From NCBI GenBank assembly GCA_009193035.1, contig SWDT01000002.1, positions 558,001-622,000 on the forward strand: a DNA stretch of 64,000 nt, given 5' to 3'. The notes beneath the pieces are model-generated. The model was not told where the DNA came from. It saw only the letters and a list, made by a program, of their open reading frames with translations, and made no database searches. Source of the stretch: Halicephalobus mephisto (taxonomy: Eukaryota > Nematoda > Chromadorea > Rhabditida > Panagrolaimidae). Position 1 is the stretch's first letter, and each line of letters starts with the position of its first letter. Of the stretch, positions 43,505-58,500 are shown piece by piece. The position numbers and the translations under genes are program-made.

Positions 43505-46500
43505 ATGAGGCATCGTCTGGTGCCTCTGGCCATATTTGCACTATGGCTGACGGTCCTGACAGTCGCGGATAACTTCAAAACTTATTTCCATGGGATCAAC
43601 AAAGGAGATTTGGAACAGCCAAAAGTCGGAATGTCTTCTTTGACTTTTGTCTTTGACCGAACTGGATCTATGTTCGATGACTTGGATCAGGTCAGAAAAG
43701 GCACAGAAGGCATCTTCAATACCGTAATGAAGCAGAGGAAAAGGTTTATTTACAATTACGTCCTTGTCATGTTCCACGATCCAGGTATTTTTAAATTTTA
43801 TTTTTTTTCAAATTCAAATTTCTTAAAATTTTAAAGTTTTTCGAATTCAAAATTTTTAAAATTTAAAATTTTAAAGTTTTAAAATTCAAACTTTTTAAAA
43901 TTTAAAATTTTTAAATTTTTCGAATATAAGTTTTTTGAAGTTTTTAATTTTTATATTTATATTTTTAAAATTTTTTAAAATTTTATTTTTTTTTTTTTAA
44001 TTTTTGGTTTTTAAAATTTAGATGAAAATTTTTCAATTTTTATTCACTTTAAATTTAAACATGAATATTAAAATTTATTTTTTTTTAATTTTAAATTTTT
44101 AAAATTTTAAAATTTTTTATATTTTTAAATTTTTAAAATTTTAAAGTTTTTCATAATTAAAATTGCCCAAGGCGATTTGGTTTAATTTAAAAATTAAAAT
44201 GATGTTTGTCGAGGTTTCAAATTCATTACAACTTTGAAGAAGATCTTATTTCTTAATCTAAATCTGATCTGGAACACCTGTTGGTGGAATTATATTTTTG
44301 AAAAATGCGCAATCATCGATGAAAAGATTTATTCAAAAAAACAGTTTTCTCAGACTTCTTGATTTTTTTGAATAGATGTTTCTGAAAAGGGCTTGTTTGG
44401 TCAATGCAAATCGCCATAACGAATTTTGGGGGAAATTAAAAACTATAATTATGACATTACAAAAATAAAACTTTTTACGAAATTTTAAAATTTTAAATAG
44501 ATTTCGAAAATTTTTTAATTTCTTAATTTTGAAATTTAAAATAAATTTTAGAAATTTTTTAATTTTAAAATTTTAAATAGATTTCGAAAATTTTTTAATT
44601 TTTTAATTTTGAAATTTAAAATAAATTCTAGAAATTTTTTAATTTTAAAATTTTAAATAAATTTTGAAAATTTTTTAATTTCTAAATTTTAAATAAATTT
44701 TAGAAATTTTTTAATTTCTTAATTTTAAATAAATTTTAGAAATTTTTTAATTTTAAAATTTTAAATAAATTTTAGAAGTTTTTCAACTTTTAAATTTTAA
44801 ATAAATTTTGAAAATTTTCTTATTTTTAATAGATTTTTGGAATTTTAATAAAATTAATTTTATAAATTTAAAAATTAAGTTTTTCAACGTGAATTTTTGA
44901 ACATTTTTGATTTATAATTTTTCTAAAATTGTTTTTTATATAAATAAATTTTTTACGAAATTGTCTAAAAAGAGTTTTTTGGAATTTTCAAAATTATCAA
45001 AGTTTGAAATATTTGATTTTAATTTTATTGAATTTTGGAAGATTTCTGAAATTTGCTAAATTTTCAAAAAAATTCGATTTTGATGGATAATTGTAATTTT
45101 ATCGTTTTTGAATATTCATCGGTGATAATTGACTAATTTTTGAAAATAAATAGAAACTTCCATATTTCACATGATTTTGATTGACAAGTTTACAAATTTA
45201 TTCGAGAAAAATATTTCCAAAACATTGATTGCGAAATTATGCAAGATTAAAGAACTGTTAAAAAGAATAAAAACTATCACATAGAATACTGTAGTTTCTA
45301 AAAATTTCCGAAAATTAATATTAAAGTAATTTTATGAAAATTTTTATTTTTGGATTTATATATTATATAATTAATTACGAAATAATCTTCATAGAAAATT
45401 GAAATTTTTACACAAAATACGGTAGTTTTTTAATTTTATTTTTTAAAATTTTATGTTATGTAATTAATTACGGAATAATCTTCATAGAAAATCGAAATTT
45501 TTACACAAAATACGGTAGTTTTTGAATTTTATTTTTTTAAAATTTTATGCTATGTAATTAATTACGGAATAATTTTCATAAAAAATCGAAATTTTTACAC
45601 AAAATACAGTAGTTTTTGTAAAATTTTTGAATTTTATTTTTTTAAAATTTCATGTTATGTAATTAATTACGAAATAATCCTTATAGAAAATTGAAATTTT
45701 TACACAAAATGCAGTAATTTTTGTAAAATTTTTGAATTTTATTTTTTTAAAAATTTTATGTTATGTAATTAATTACGAAATAATCTTCATAAAAAATCGA
45801 AATTTTTACACAAAATACAGTAGTTTTTGTGAAATTTCAAAAATTTATTTTGAAAGAATTTTGTAGTTTTTTGAAATTTTGCAAGTGTGATTTTGAGAAA
45901 TTAAATTCTTGGTTTAATGTTGAAATTAATTTTAGATGTGGATGAACCGTTGATAACAACAGAACCTCACAGATTTCAACAGAAATTACGGCATGTGAAT
46001 CTGTCAGGAGGTCAAGACTGTCCAGAAATGACTCTTACTGGTGAGTCATCCTCTTAACCCCATTGTTTGAATTTTCCTTTTTTCAATATTTATTTGATTT
46101 ACGGACCATTTGTTTTTTATTGAATTTGTTTGAACGGATTTTTAGGAATCAAGAAGGCCCTTGAGGCTTCTCTTCCCGGAAGCTTCATCTACGTCTTCAC
46201 CGACGCCAGATCCAAGGATTTTCACCTGATAGATAGTGTATTAAATTTGATCCAAGAAAAACAAAGTTCTGTGGTCTTCGTTATGACAGGAGATTGTGGA
46301 GATCGAGATCACGAAGGATACAAAGTTTTTGACAGAATAGCTTCGGCATCTTTTGGACAAGTTTTTCATTTACAAAAATCTCAAGTTACTCAAATTTTGG
46401 AATATGTCAAGCATTCAATGAGTCAGAGAAAAGTTCATTTGCTCTATGAAGTGAGAGAAACTGGAAGATCGAACACGAATGACGTGCCTGTGGATTCCCA

Positions 46501-49500
46501 CATGAGCGAACTTGCTTTGTCCCTTGCGATCACTCCTTCGATTGAAGACAAATATCTCGATTTGACTGTCATTGATCCTAATAGTAAGTTTGTCAATTAA
46601 TAATCGAAAATTCGGATTTAAAAAATAACGAAATTTTTTATGTAATTTGTTTAAAAAGTTCTTAATGAAATTTTATATTTTTTAAAATAATTTTTGAAAT
46701 TTTTTTACGGGATCTGGTTTAGGTCTTTCTAAAGAAATTTTAAATTTTTTAAAAAGTTTTATTTTTTAAAGAATTTTGATCAATTTACTTTTTATATTTT
46801 TTTAGAAAATTTTAATTTTTTTTGTTTATTTTTTGATTTTTAAAGAATTTATTTCTCGGTTTTTTTAAATTTGTTTATTTTTTGATTTTTAAAATTTTAA
46901 TTTTCAATTTTTAAAATTTTGATTTTTAATTTTTAATTTTTAAAATTTTGATTTTTAATTTTGTTTGGCATGACGTAATTCATCAATATGGCTATGTAGG
47001 GAAATTACTGTTTTGAAGTTATTTGAAGTTTTTAAATTTGGTAATATTAATAGTGGTTTTTAGATAAGGAACATGATGTTCAGTCATTCTTGAACGACAA
47101 TACGACGATAAATTTGAATACTGTTAAACTGATTAGAATCAAAGAACCGACTCCTGGAATTTGGAAAGTTAAAACTTCTTCTAGAAATAGAAACACCCTT
47201 AGGGTTTTTGGTCATGGAGCTATTGATTTCAAATATGGTTTTACTTCTGTCCAGAATCCCAACCAGAGAATTGAACTTACTCAACCTCGGCCTTATGCGA
47301 ACCAGAATTCCTACCTTTGGGTAAATATGACTGGTTTAGATGCCCCAGGGGTTGTTGAAAGAATTTCCATGGTTGATTACGAAGGAAGAGAAATTTACGG
47401 TGGTCATGCTACAGTAGCGAGACATAATCCAGCTCTTTATTATGTTGGGCCATTTTTGCCGCCTAAGAAAAATTCATTTTTTTTCGTAAGAGTCGAAGGT
47501 GTAGATAACAAAGATTTCAAATTTGTCAGAATTGCTCCAGTTGCTACTAGTTCTGTTGAACCCGGAGGACCTAAAGCTTCGATGTTGCCGATTACTCCGG
47601 CAACTTTATATAAATCTGTAAATTTGACATGTACTGTAGAATCTAGTGGACCATTTGAAGTGTATTGGAAACATGGAGATAGAAAATTGACAAATTCGCC
47701 GCTTATTTTTCAACATTCGGATACTGCTACTTGGCCTATCAGTGTAGTTACTCAAGATCACGCTGGAAGATATATTTGTGAAGTTGTTAGTTCTTCTGGA
47801 AATCATTCTGCATACACAGATTTGGATATGTTTGAACCTCCCCCAGACATCGTGTCCTTGAGGAACGCCACCGCCGTGCTCGGAGGCCAAGGGTTGATGC
47901 ACTGTCAAACTCAGACTCACGTTCCGAGATTTACATGGTATAGAAATGGATTTCCAATACCTGCCAGTCCATTGACGTATTCTCATCCAAATGGATCTTT
48001 GGTAATTTATAATACAAAAAAAGAAGATGCTGGACCTTATATGTGTAAAGTTGAAACAAAAGGTGGAACAGCTAATGCTACTATTTATTTGTCAATTCTT
48101 GAAACTCCTACAGCAAGAATTTCTCCGAAAGATATATTCGTCGTTGAAAATAGTTATTTTCAACTTGATTGTGAAACTACCGGTGTCCCTCCACCGAGAG
48201 TCAGATGGTTCCATCAAGGAGCTCCTATCGATGCTCAAAGAAGTTCTACATACGTCATCGATCAAAACAGTAAGTTGCAAATTTTAAAAATTGTAAAAAA
48301 TAATTTTTTTAAATTCCTACACAATAAAAATAAAAAACGGTAATTTTGAAAATTTTATTTTTTTAAATTTTTAATAATTTTGAAGATTTTGTTTTTTTTA
48401 ATTTTTAGTAATTTTGAAGATTTTGTTTTTTTTAATTTTTAATAATTTTGAAGATTTTATTTTTTTTAAATTTTTAGTAATTTTTAAAATTTTATTTTTT
48501 TTTAGTGATTTTTAAAATTTTATTATTTCTAATTTCTGAAATTTTACATTGATTTGTTTAAATTTAAATTTTATTTTTATTTAATTTTAGATAATTTACG
48601 AGTTTATACTGGTCCTCATGTGAAAGGAATCTACGAATGTAGAGCTGACAATGTGGCCGGGACTGTCAGTGATTACTCTAACGTGAATATTGCCGACAAA
48701 CCGGTGATTAATATTCCTCGTGAGGAATACATTTTGGGACAAGGAGACAATGTTGTTTTGAAATGTGAAGTTTTGAGAGGTCAGCCAACTCCGAAAATTC
48801 GTTGGGAAAAAAATGGAATTCCTTTCACAACTGAAGGAAGCGGATCTAGTAACTATATTCAACAGAAATACGGCAATCTACATATAAAGGTAAAAAAATT
48901 AAATAAAAATTAAATAAAAACTTAAATTTAGGGAGCTTCTGAAGTTGATGCAGGAGAATACACTTGTATTGCTGAAAACATTGCTGGAAGGGATTCTAAA
49001 ACGACGAAAGTCAACATCGGAATCCCGCCGAATGTCATCAGTTCTCCGCCGAAAGTAGAAGCAACAATTTTTAAAACCACTCATCTGCCGTGTAAGGCTC
49101 TGGGAAATCCTCCTCCTACCGTAGCTTGGTATAAAAATTCTGTCCAAGTTACGCCAGAAGAAGGCAGATTCTCCATTTCTTCTGATGGCACTCTCACGAT
49201 TCACAGTAAGTTTGGTGAAAGTTTTATAAAAATTAAATCTTCAATGAGGATTTGCACGGAGTTGAATTTTTTATACTTTTTTTAAATTCGAAAATGTACT
49301 GTCTAAGACGTCAACTGTTCGCATTAGGATTTTCATAATATCGAATTTTTTTTGTTTTGATTTTGAAAAAAAGCATCTTCCAAAAATTGAAAAACGTTGA
49401 TAGAGAATTCAATACTATCACTGAAATTATACAAAATATAATTAATGACACTTTTTTACTTTTTATTCCTATTTCGCGCAAAATCAAAAGTTACAATAAA

Positions 49501-52500
49501 TACAAAAAACAAACTTAATTGTAGTTGTTTTCTCCTTTAACCCATATTTCCAGTTGATGATGTGAGTAGGTATGAGCTCGGGTGAAATTGGGGAGCTGCT
49601 TTATTAGATCAAATTCATTTTTATGGCATCTCAATTCTTCGGCTAGATCGTCTGTCCACCTTATTCGTGGTCTGGACTTTGTTGTATAATTAATAATTTA
49701 TATAAAAATCTTACGTATTGTTCAAAGCATGGCTCAGAATTGATCCTAAAGTGTGGTTTTCTTCTTTGATCAAAAAAATAAGCATAGTGGAGTTTTTTTG
49801 ATGCTGCTCTATATTCAGCTGAAAAGTTATTTTATATAAAAACCAAGCAAAATTTACATTTATTATTTCATTAAAGTTGAGTTATTTTGGAGGAAAAATG
49901 AGGTGGAACAAGAAGGATATTGTTTTGTTTATTGGATAGTAATTTAAAGAATGGTTATATTTACACAAAAATTAAAAACAATTTTATTTCTATCTGATTG
50001 AATAGTTTCGCTGTTCAAAACGGAATTTTCATGTAGAGGGTTCTTGGGTCTGCCTCGTCCAGGTTGGTCCATGTGCTGCTGTTAGGTCACCTTCTCGTCT
50101 AAATCACTTTGATATTTTAACAGCAACAGTTTGGGATTTGATTTTTGGCTGTTGTTTGAATCGCGTTTTGGAAACTTGAGTTGCTAGCTGATTAGGCTCA
50201 GCAACCGAATACAGTGAAGAAAAAATGTGAAATTGAAACTCGGTACGTAATCACTTTGCTGCTAGAAAATTGAATATTCGAGTTTCTGGTAGCAAAGTGA
50301 ATCTACTCCTTGAAAATCAGGGAGAACAGTTGTCATCGATCACACAACGCCAAAATTACCGCTGTTTCTTTTTTTAGATTAGTGTTGACTGATTGCTGTT
50401 GATTTGGACTTTGTTGAAGAACTTCCTGGATTTTAAATAGCCTAAATTTCGTTTTTATTTTTGATTAATGCTTTCACAACATCGTCTAAGATAAGTTGAA
50501 ATTCTATTCCTTCCTCGAACGTTAAAATGTACAACATTTGCTTCTTGTTTTTTTTTTCACTGATTTCGAAATTCTTTTTAAATTAATTTTTCTTATTTAA
50601 CTAAATTATTAAGTGGATTTAATTATAAAAAATTAATATAAAAACGAAAAAAATGAGATAAAGCTTAGGAAATAAGAGAGGTGTCTGTCGTCATTTTGGT
50701 TTCCAAAATTCGTCCTTCTTTATTTCGCAAGATTTACCTAATTTCGTTTTTATATTAATTTTTTTATAATTAAATCGACTTAATAATTTACTTAAGTAAG
50801 AAAAGTTAATTTAAAAAAAATTTCGAAATCAGTGCAGATCGGAAAGGAGAAAAACGAAGAACAAGTATTGTACAGTATCGCTAAAATTACAGAATGACAT
50901 TTATTAGGAATGTCATCTGTGGCTTAAAGGATCAATAATCAATTTTTTTCAACACAGAAAATCAAAAATCATTCGTGTTGGGACCAGTTTTTGTTTTTTT
51001 CAATACAGATTTTAAAATTTCGATTTTTTGAATGGAATTTTTTATTTTTTGCAATTTAGTCGAAATATGAAAATTATTAAATTGTACAAAAAATACTAAA
51101 AACAATGTGTCGGTCCCATCACGATTGATGTTTGATTATCATTTTTTTGTGATCTTGATTAATGATCTTTTAACATGGATTATTAATTATGCAAAATTAA
51201 ATAATTTATATCAATGATTTTCAATGTTAGTAAAGCAACTAAAACATGGTTATGGGGTGATTCTGACGCAGCCAGTGCCGTTATTTTTGCATCTGAAGCC
51301 GCTCTGACAACAAGCATTAGTTTCTGGACAGCAATTTGCATAAGGATAAGGACAACAACCTGAAATTAATCCGAATTTTATTTTATTTAAAATTTCAACA
51401 AAGATAGAATGAAAGACAACATGGAAAAGTACACAAAAGGGTACATTAAAATGACTCTGAGGTATTGGATACATTATATTTAATATGCCAACACAGTAGG
51501 TATAATGCATCAATATCAACCTTATGTGTCGGTACAGTAAATATAATGTATCCAATATATCAGAACTGGTTTAATGCAACAACGCATTCAATACAACACA
51601 TCGATATTACTCTTAATATATCGATGCATTGAGTATAACGTATCTGGTACATCAAAACTGTCTTAATATATCGATGGAATAAGTACAATGCACTGATATC
51701 AACTTAATATATAGGAAATTGAATATACAGTAGACTCACGATAAATGCAACTCTGAAATGCTATTTAATCTTTAAAATTCCCTAAGTTGAACATTTGATA
51801 ACTGAAAAAATCGCCATAAATGAAACGTTTTTCCGATCCCTCAAAGTTCCACTTATCGCGAGTCCACTGTAATGTATCCAATACATTAGAACTGTTTTAA
51901 TATATCGATGGAATTAATATAACGCACTGATATTACATTTAATGTATTCGATATATCAGAGCTGTTATAATGGATTGATAGGTTGTATACAATGGACTGA
52001 TATTAACTTAATGTATCGACATATATTGAATATAATGTAATTGATACATTAAATTCGTTCTGATATATCTGATATATTATATAGAATGTATCCTTTTTTG
52101 TGTACTGTAGAAATCGCTAACCGTAATTTCCATCTCCGTATTTGCAACAGGTATGGTAGACTTCACATTTGTAAGTTTCTGCATCGCTACAAACGTTGTC
52201 AGCCGAAGACGTCATTGCTGAAACAATACCGTAATCTTTGTTGATTTTAAAAAACTTTACCAAAAGAAGAAAAAAGCAGAATATAACTGCAGAATATAGC
52301 TCCAGTAAGTGCTGGTAATTTCACCATGGTTTCAGAAATGATTTATTATAATAACGAAAATAATAGCAGAACCAGTTATAAGGAAAAAGAATGGCCTTGA
52401 TCGAGCCCACACGTTTTGGAACAGGCCTTATCAGAAGAGTATCGATCGGCCAAAGACTAAAAGAAGATTTACTTCTTAGCACTTTTTCCTTCATCAGAAT

Positions 52501-55500
52501 ACTCATTTAAATTCTTGAAGTCAGTAATCTCAGGAATTATCAGTTAATCGGATTGAGGAAATCAAACAAATCAAAGAACGATATCCCGGGATCTGGGATC
52601 ATATTAAATTGTTTTTTTTCATCCATTGAAATTTCCCCGAATATCGTTGATGGGTCTGCTTGTCAATTTTGTGATCATTGATGAGTTAGTAACCTAAGTA
52701 GACGTTATTGTCGACAAAGCTGATAGTTCATGTTTTAATACTAACCGTTCTTTGAAGATGCTTAGAACTAGACTGAATTTACTGCAAAATTAACGATTAC
52801 GAAACACAATACAATTATATTCAAATTCTAAATTCTCATACCAACTACCGTACTTTCTTTAAGGACTTCTTAGTAAGAGCAAGTTCGTATTTTGCATCAG
52901 TTTGGAAGTTTGATAGGACCGTTCTGTCGATGTAATTTTTGTTTTTATTACTTAGGTTTTACTTATGTAGATTTGGAGGTCAATTCTCGATTTTGCTCCA
53001 TTTAGTTACTATCAGAACTGTCGATTTCGAATAAATTCAGAAATCGGAAATTTCAAATTCGAATAAAATTTTTAAATTTCAAATCAGAAAGTTCGAATTT
53101 GAAAATCAAGAATTTCGAAAAATCAACAATTCCGATTGTTACAGTTTCAATTTAGTTACCGTATTTCCTCTAAAATAAGCCCCCTCTGAGAGGTGATTGA
53201 AAAAAATAAGTCCGGAAGCTTATTTTAGAGGAAATACGGTATTTGGATCTTGTGAGTAAACAGAACCATATTAATAAAAAATCATATTATATAACTGTTG
53301 GAAGAGGCAATAAATAAATAAATAATAAATAGCAAAAAATCATAAATAATTGAACTTCTTTCCATCGATCGAAATACTTTGATTACCGTAATCTAATGTC
53401 CCAAAAATATTTTCAACTAAGATTATGGGGAACTTCGATAGGATTCTATAACCTCATTGTACTTCTTCCCAGATGGAGGTTTCGGAGTGAATACAGTAAT
53501 TTTAATAATTTTAAAAATATTTTGTTAAATCAATATTTTATGACAGTTTTGATCTCAAAAAAGTCGAATATTCTGTGCAAATATCGTTCAAAATTTAAAT
53601 AATTTTCAATGATTCAGAATTTAAACTTGGTAGAAAATTTAAATTTTTGTAATTTTTTGTTTTCAGATGTCCAATTCGACGATTCTGGAATCTTCGTCTG
53701 CAGAGCGACGAACAACTATGGAAGCCAAGACAGATCCACTCAATTATTCGTTGTTGGATTGGGTAATTTTTAATTTAATTAAAATTCTTAGAATCTAGTA
53801 AATTTTGGAAATTTCTATAATTTTATCAAAAAATTTCAAAAAATATATTTTCATAGAAAATTTTAGAATTTCAAAATTTTTAAAATTAAAGTCTGTAATT
53901 TTGGAATTTCAAAGGTATTAGAAAGTTCTAAAAATTCGTTTTAAGATTATTTCGTAATATAACTAATTTGAAACTTTTTATAACTGTATAATTTTAACAA
54001 TACTATTAGATTCCGTTGAACCTGTGTAGTTGCGGGAGAAATGAGGGATATTAGGGTTTTTATTTATCCAAATAGTAATGAGATTAAGCACAGTAACAAT
54101 TATTCATAACTAGTAAATACTCGATCCGTCATGTATACAGTATGCCTATTGTCAAATAAGTAGGATTCCCCTTCGAGATCCGACTTGATTACTTAATAGC
54201 CAGTTAATATATTGAAATGACAAAGATTAAACACAGTAACAACCATATTACTAACTAGTAAATACTCGATCTGTCATATATACAGTATGCCCATTATTCA
54301 ACAAGTAAATATTCCCCTTCGAGATCCGACTTGATTACTTAATAGCCAGTTAATATCCCAATATGAAAAATAATTTACAGAAGCTCCTGTTCTTGGAACG
54401 ATTCCGCCGGAAATGCAAGTTTTGGAAGGTGATGACGTCAGAATCGATTGTATCGTTGTTATGGGAATCCCACCTCCAGAAAGGGTCTGGTACAAGGACG
54501 GAAAACCCCTCTATGACTCCTTCAGGATCTTTGTAAGATTACTGTAGTTATATTTTAATTATTAAAAATAATTTTAGTTCGATGGAGACGGATCTCTCGT
54601 TATCCGAGGAGCTTCTGAATCTGACGAAGGAACATATACCTGTCAAGCGAAAAATGTTGTTGGAACAGCAAATCAGAATGTTCGTCTTTCTCTTATTTGT
54701 GAGTTTTAATTTAATTTAATTTAAATTTTCCTTGGAACTCGTCTGTTTTGTGTGTTGCGTGCAGCCTGCGTGACTGTATTTTTGTTTTATTTCCAGCAAA
54801 ACCGCAGATAGAAGCATCAAAACTTAAAGGAGATATCAATGTTGGTATCGGACAATCCGTGGATCTTCCTTGTCCAGCTACAGGAAATCCAAAACCGAAA
54901 GTTGCTTGGCTTCAGAACGGACTTATAATCGATACTTATTCTGGTGAATTTTCCATTTTGGTATGTTTTTGGATTTTTTTAATTAAAAAATATTAATTTT
55001 TAAATTATTTTAAGAAAACCATACTGTAATTACTTATCGAAAAAATCACCCTTAAAGATGGATTCTAAAGTAGTTTATAAAATAATAAAAACAAAAATTA
55101 TTTGGGAATTTTTATTAATATTTTATTTTCTTATTAATTTTTAAAAAAATGATATTTAGTTATAATTGTTTATTTATTAAGAAATTATTCTTCGTAGGTA
55201 GATTCTGAAATAAGTTACAGAGTAATAAAGACAAAAATTATTTGGGAATTTTTATTAATATTTTATTTTTTTATTAATTTTTAAAGAAATGATATTTAGT
55301 CATAATTGTTTATTTATTAAGAAATTATTCTTCGTAGGTAAATTCTGAAATAAGTTATAGAGTAATAAAGACAAAAATTATTTGGGAATTTTTATTAATA
55401 TTTTATTTTCTTATTAATTTAAAAAAAAATTATATTTAGTCATAATTGTTTATTTATTAAGAAATTACTCCTCATGAGTAGATTCTGAAATAAGTTATAA

Positions 55501-58500
55501 AATAATAAAAAGAAAAATTATTTGGAATTTTTATTAAGAAATTATTCTTCGTGGGTCGATTCTGAAATAAGTTATAAAATAATAAAAAGAAAAATTATTT
55601 GGGAATTTTTATTAATATTTTATTTTTTTATTTTTTGTTATAAAAAAATTATATTTAGTCATAATTGTCTATTTATTAAGAAATTACTCCTCATGAGTAA
55701 ATTCTGAAATAAGTTATAAAATAATAAAGACATGAAAAAAATTGAAAGATTATTCTCAGCTTTTTTGTTCTTTATTCAAAAAATCATGTTTAATTATAAT
55801 CAAAATTCTCCAGTTTTTGAAATTTTCGAATTCTAATTAGTTCAGTTTGAATAAAATCCTTTAATTTTTAAATTTTATTTAAATTATTCATTTTTTTAAA
55901 TTAGTTCACTTTTAAAATATTTTTTTTTTCGAAATTTTAAATTATTCATTTTTAAAAAAATCAATTTACTTTTGAAATATAATTTTTTATTTTTTATTTT
56001 TTTTCACATATTTTCGAAATAAAATTAGACCATTTATTTTTTTTATTTTTATGCATTTTTTGACTTGAAAAAAACGAAAAATAATATTTTATTTTAAATT
56101 TTTTATAAAAATATTATTTTTAAAAAAGTTTAATAATAAATTTTTAAAACAGATTTTTTTGAAGTTAAATTTACCTATAGGATATTTACAAAAAAAATAC
56201 AGTAATTTGTCAATTTAATTTATTAATTTATAAAAATAAAAAATTTGGCATTAGGGTGAAATATAAGAATGGATAAAATATAAGAATGGATAAAATATAA
56301 AAATGGATAAAATATAAAAATGGACAAAATATAAGATTGGATAAAGTATAAGAATGGATAAAATATAAGATTGGATAAAATATAAAAATGGATAAAATAT
56401 AAGATTGGATAAAATATAAGAATGAATAAAATATAAAAATGGATAAAATATAAAAATGAATAAAATATAAAAATGAATAAAATATAAAAATGGATAAAAT
56501 ATAAGATCGAAAATATGCTTTCTTTACTCTTTAAAGACATTTCTGTATCCGTACCTGGATTTGCCTAAGCCTAAATCCAGCCTAAAAAAGCAACAGGAAC
56601 TTACTATCCTCATCTTATATTTTCGATCTTATAATTTGTCCGTTTTTATATTTTTTCCTTTTATATTTCCGCCGTTCACGAAAAAATTTAGGGAGACAAT
56701 TCTCTAAGAATTCACAAAACTTCTTCTGGTCATTCTGGAGTCTTCACTTGTAAAGCCGTGAATGCAGCTGGAGAAACCGAGATGGATACTGTAGTGAGGA
56801 TATCCAGTCCTCCTCAGATCGCCCCGACTCAGACCTCCTTCAATCACATCCCTGGAGACAGTTTGGTCCTTCCTTGTGAAGTCGACGGAGAACCCAAGCC
56901 TGAAATCCAATGGTAATTTTATTCATTATTAAATTACTGTAGAATTTTTAAAAATATTCCAAAATTTAATAGAAAATTTCGAAATTTTTTGGAATTTGTA
57001 AATTTAATAGAAAATTTCGAAATTTTTTGGAATTCTAAAATTTAATAGAAAATTTCGAAATTTCTTGAAATTCTAAAATTTAATAGAAAATTTCGAAATT
57101 TTTTGGAATTCTAAAATTTAATAGAAAATTTCGAAATTTTTAAAAATATTCCAAAATTTAATAGAAAATTTTGAAATTTTTTGGAATTTGTAAACTTAAA
57201 CATTTTATGGAAATTTTTAGGATTGAATAGAAGATTCTAGAGTTTTTAAAAATTTAGTAAATTTCACAATGAAGATCTAAAACCTGGCATTTTGAAAGTT
57301 TTTGGAAAATTTCATAAATTCGTTTTGAAAAAATTTTATAAAAAATTTATTTTTATTTTTATTTTTATAGTAAAATCGTAAAAAATCTGAAAATATATTT
57401 TAGAATTATTTTATAAAAAAAAGTTTATTTTTATTTTTACAGTAAAAATCTAAGAAATCTGAAAATTCTTTTTGAGACAATTTTGTAACAATTTTAATTT
57501 TTAACTTTTATAACACTTTTTCTAGGTTTTTGAACGATCGACCGGCCCCAGGGCAGATTGACAATAGTGGATCTCTGATTATTGACAACATTGACGAAAG
57601 ACATCAAGGAACTTACAAATGTGTCGCTAAAAATCCCAGTGGACAAGACGAGATAACAATGGGTGTTACGGTTCACACAGCTCCGGTTATTGATGATGTT
57701 TCGAAAACTGTGGTTGTTAACGTGAATGAAACTGCGATTTTTCCTTGTCCTGCGAGAGCTACTCCGCCTCCACACAGGATCTGGCTTTATGACGGAGAAA
57801 GAATAGAAATTGGTCCTGAGACGGCTGGAATCGCTGAAGTTAATTCCGATGGATCTTTGGTTATTAAATCTGTTCAGATGGATCATGAAGGTCTTTATGA
57901 ATGTCACGTGTCTAATCTGGCTGGAGAGGATTCTGTAACTTATAATCTCAAAGTTCAGCAACCTCCGAGGATCATTTCTGATGTCCCGGGTACTGTAGAT
58001 GTCGTTTTGGGAGTCGGACTGGAAATACCCTGTCGATCTGTAGGAACCCCGAAACCTCAGGTCTCGTGGCAAAAAAACGGTTTTGAAGTTATTTCAAATG
58101 ACGAAATTGTGATTGATTCTGGCGGGACCCTGAGGGTACCTAAGGTTACTCTAAATGACGAAGGACAATATAAATGTACCGTCAAAAATCCGGCCGGAGA
58201 AGACACTAGATTGACAAATGTTGTGGTTCAAGAACCGCCGAAGGTGATGGGGTCCCAAAACGACGAATTTACCTACATCCAAGGAGAAATTGCGGTTTTG
58301 AAATGCGACGTAAAAGCGAGTCCTTTTCCGAATTTTAAATGGTTCAGAGGAGATCAGGAAATTACGTCATCTACAGAAAGACATGAAATAAATCCGGATG
58401 GAAGTCTTTTTGTTTCTGGAATCGGGAAAAACGACAATGTGATCTACAGATGTCTCGCGACGAATGCCGCTGGATATGTGGAAGTCCCCATGAGATTGAA

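Noticed and set aside
47084..49204. Minus-strand frames of up to 126 codons opposite hemicentin exons
   Set aside because: Shadows of the plus-strand Ig-domain coding sequence.
49715..49818. Frame reading LIFLIKEENHTLGSILSHAL, similar to the RPB11/RPAC2 polymerase subunit motif
   Set aside because: The match is a dozen residues, no downstream RPB11 sequence follows, and the frame does not fit the local splice phase as well as the alternative frame.
56223..56540. 105-codon minus-strand frame rich in Phe, Tyr and Ile
   Set aside because: Arises from the 17-bp GATAAAATATAAGAATG array in a hemicentin intron.
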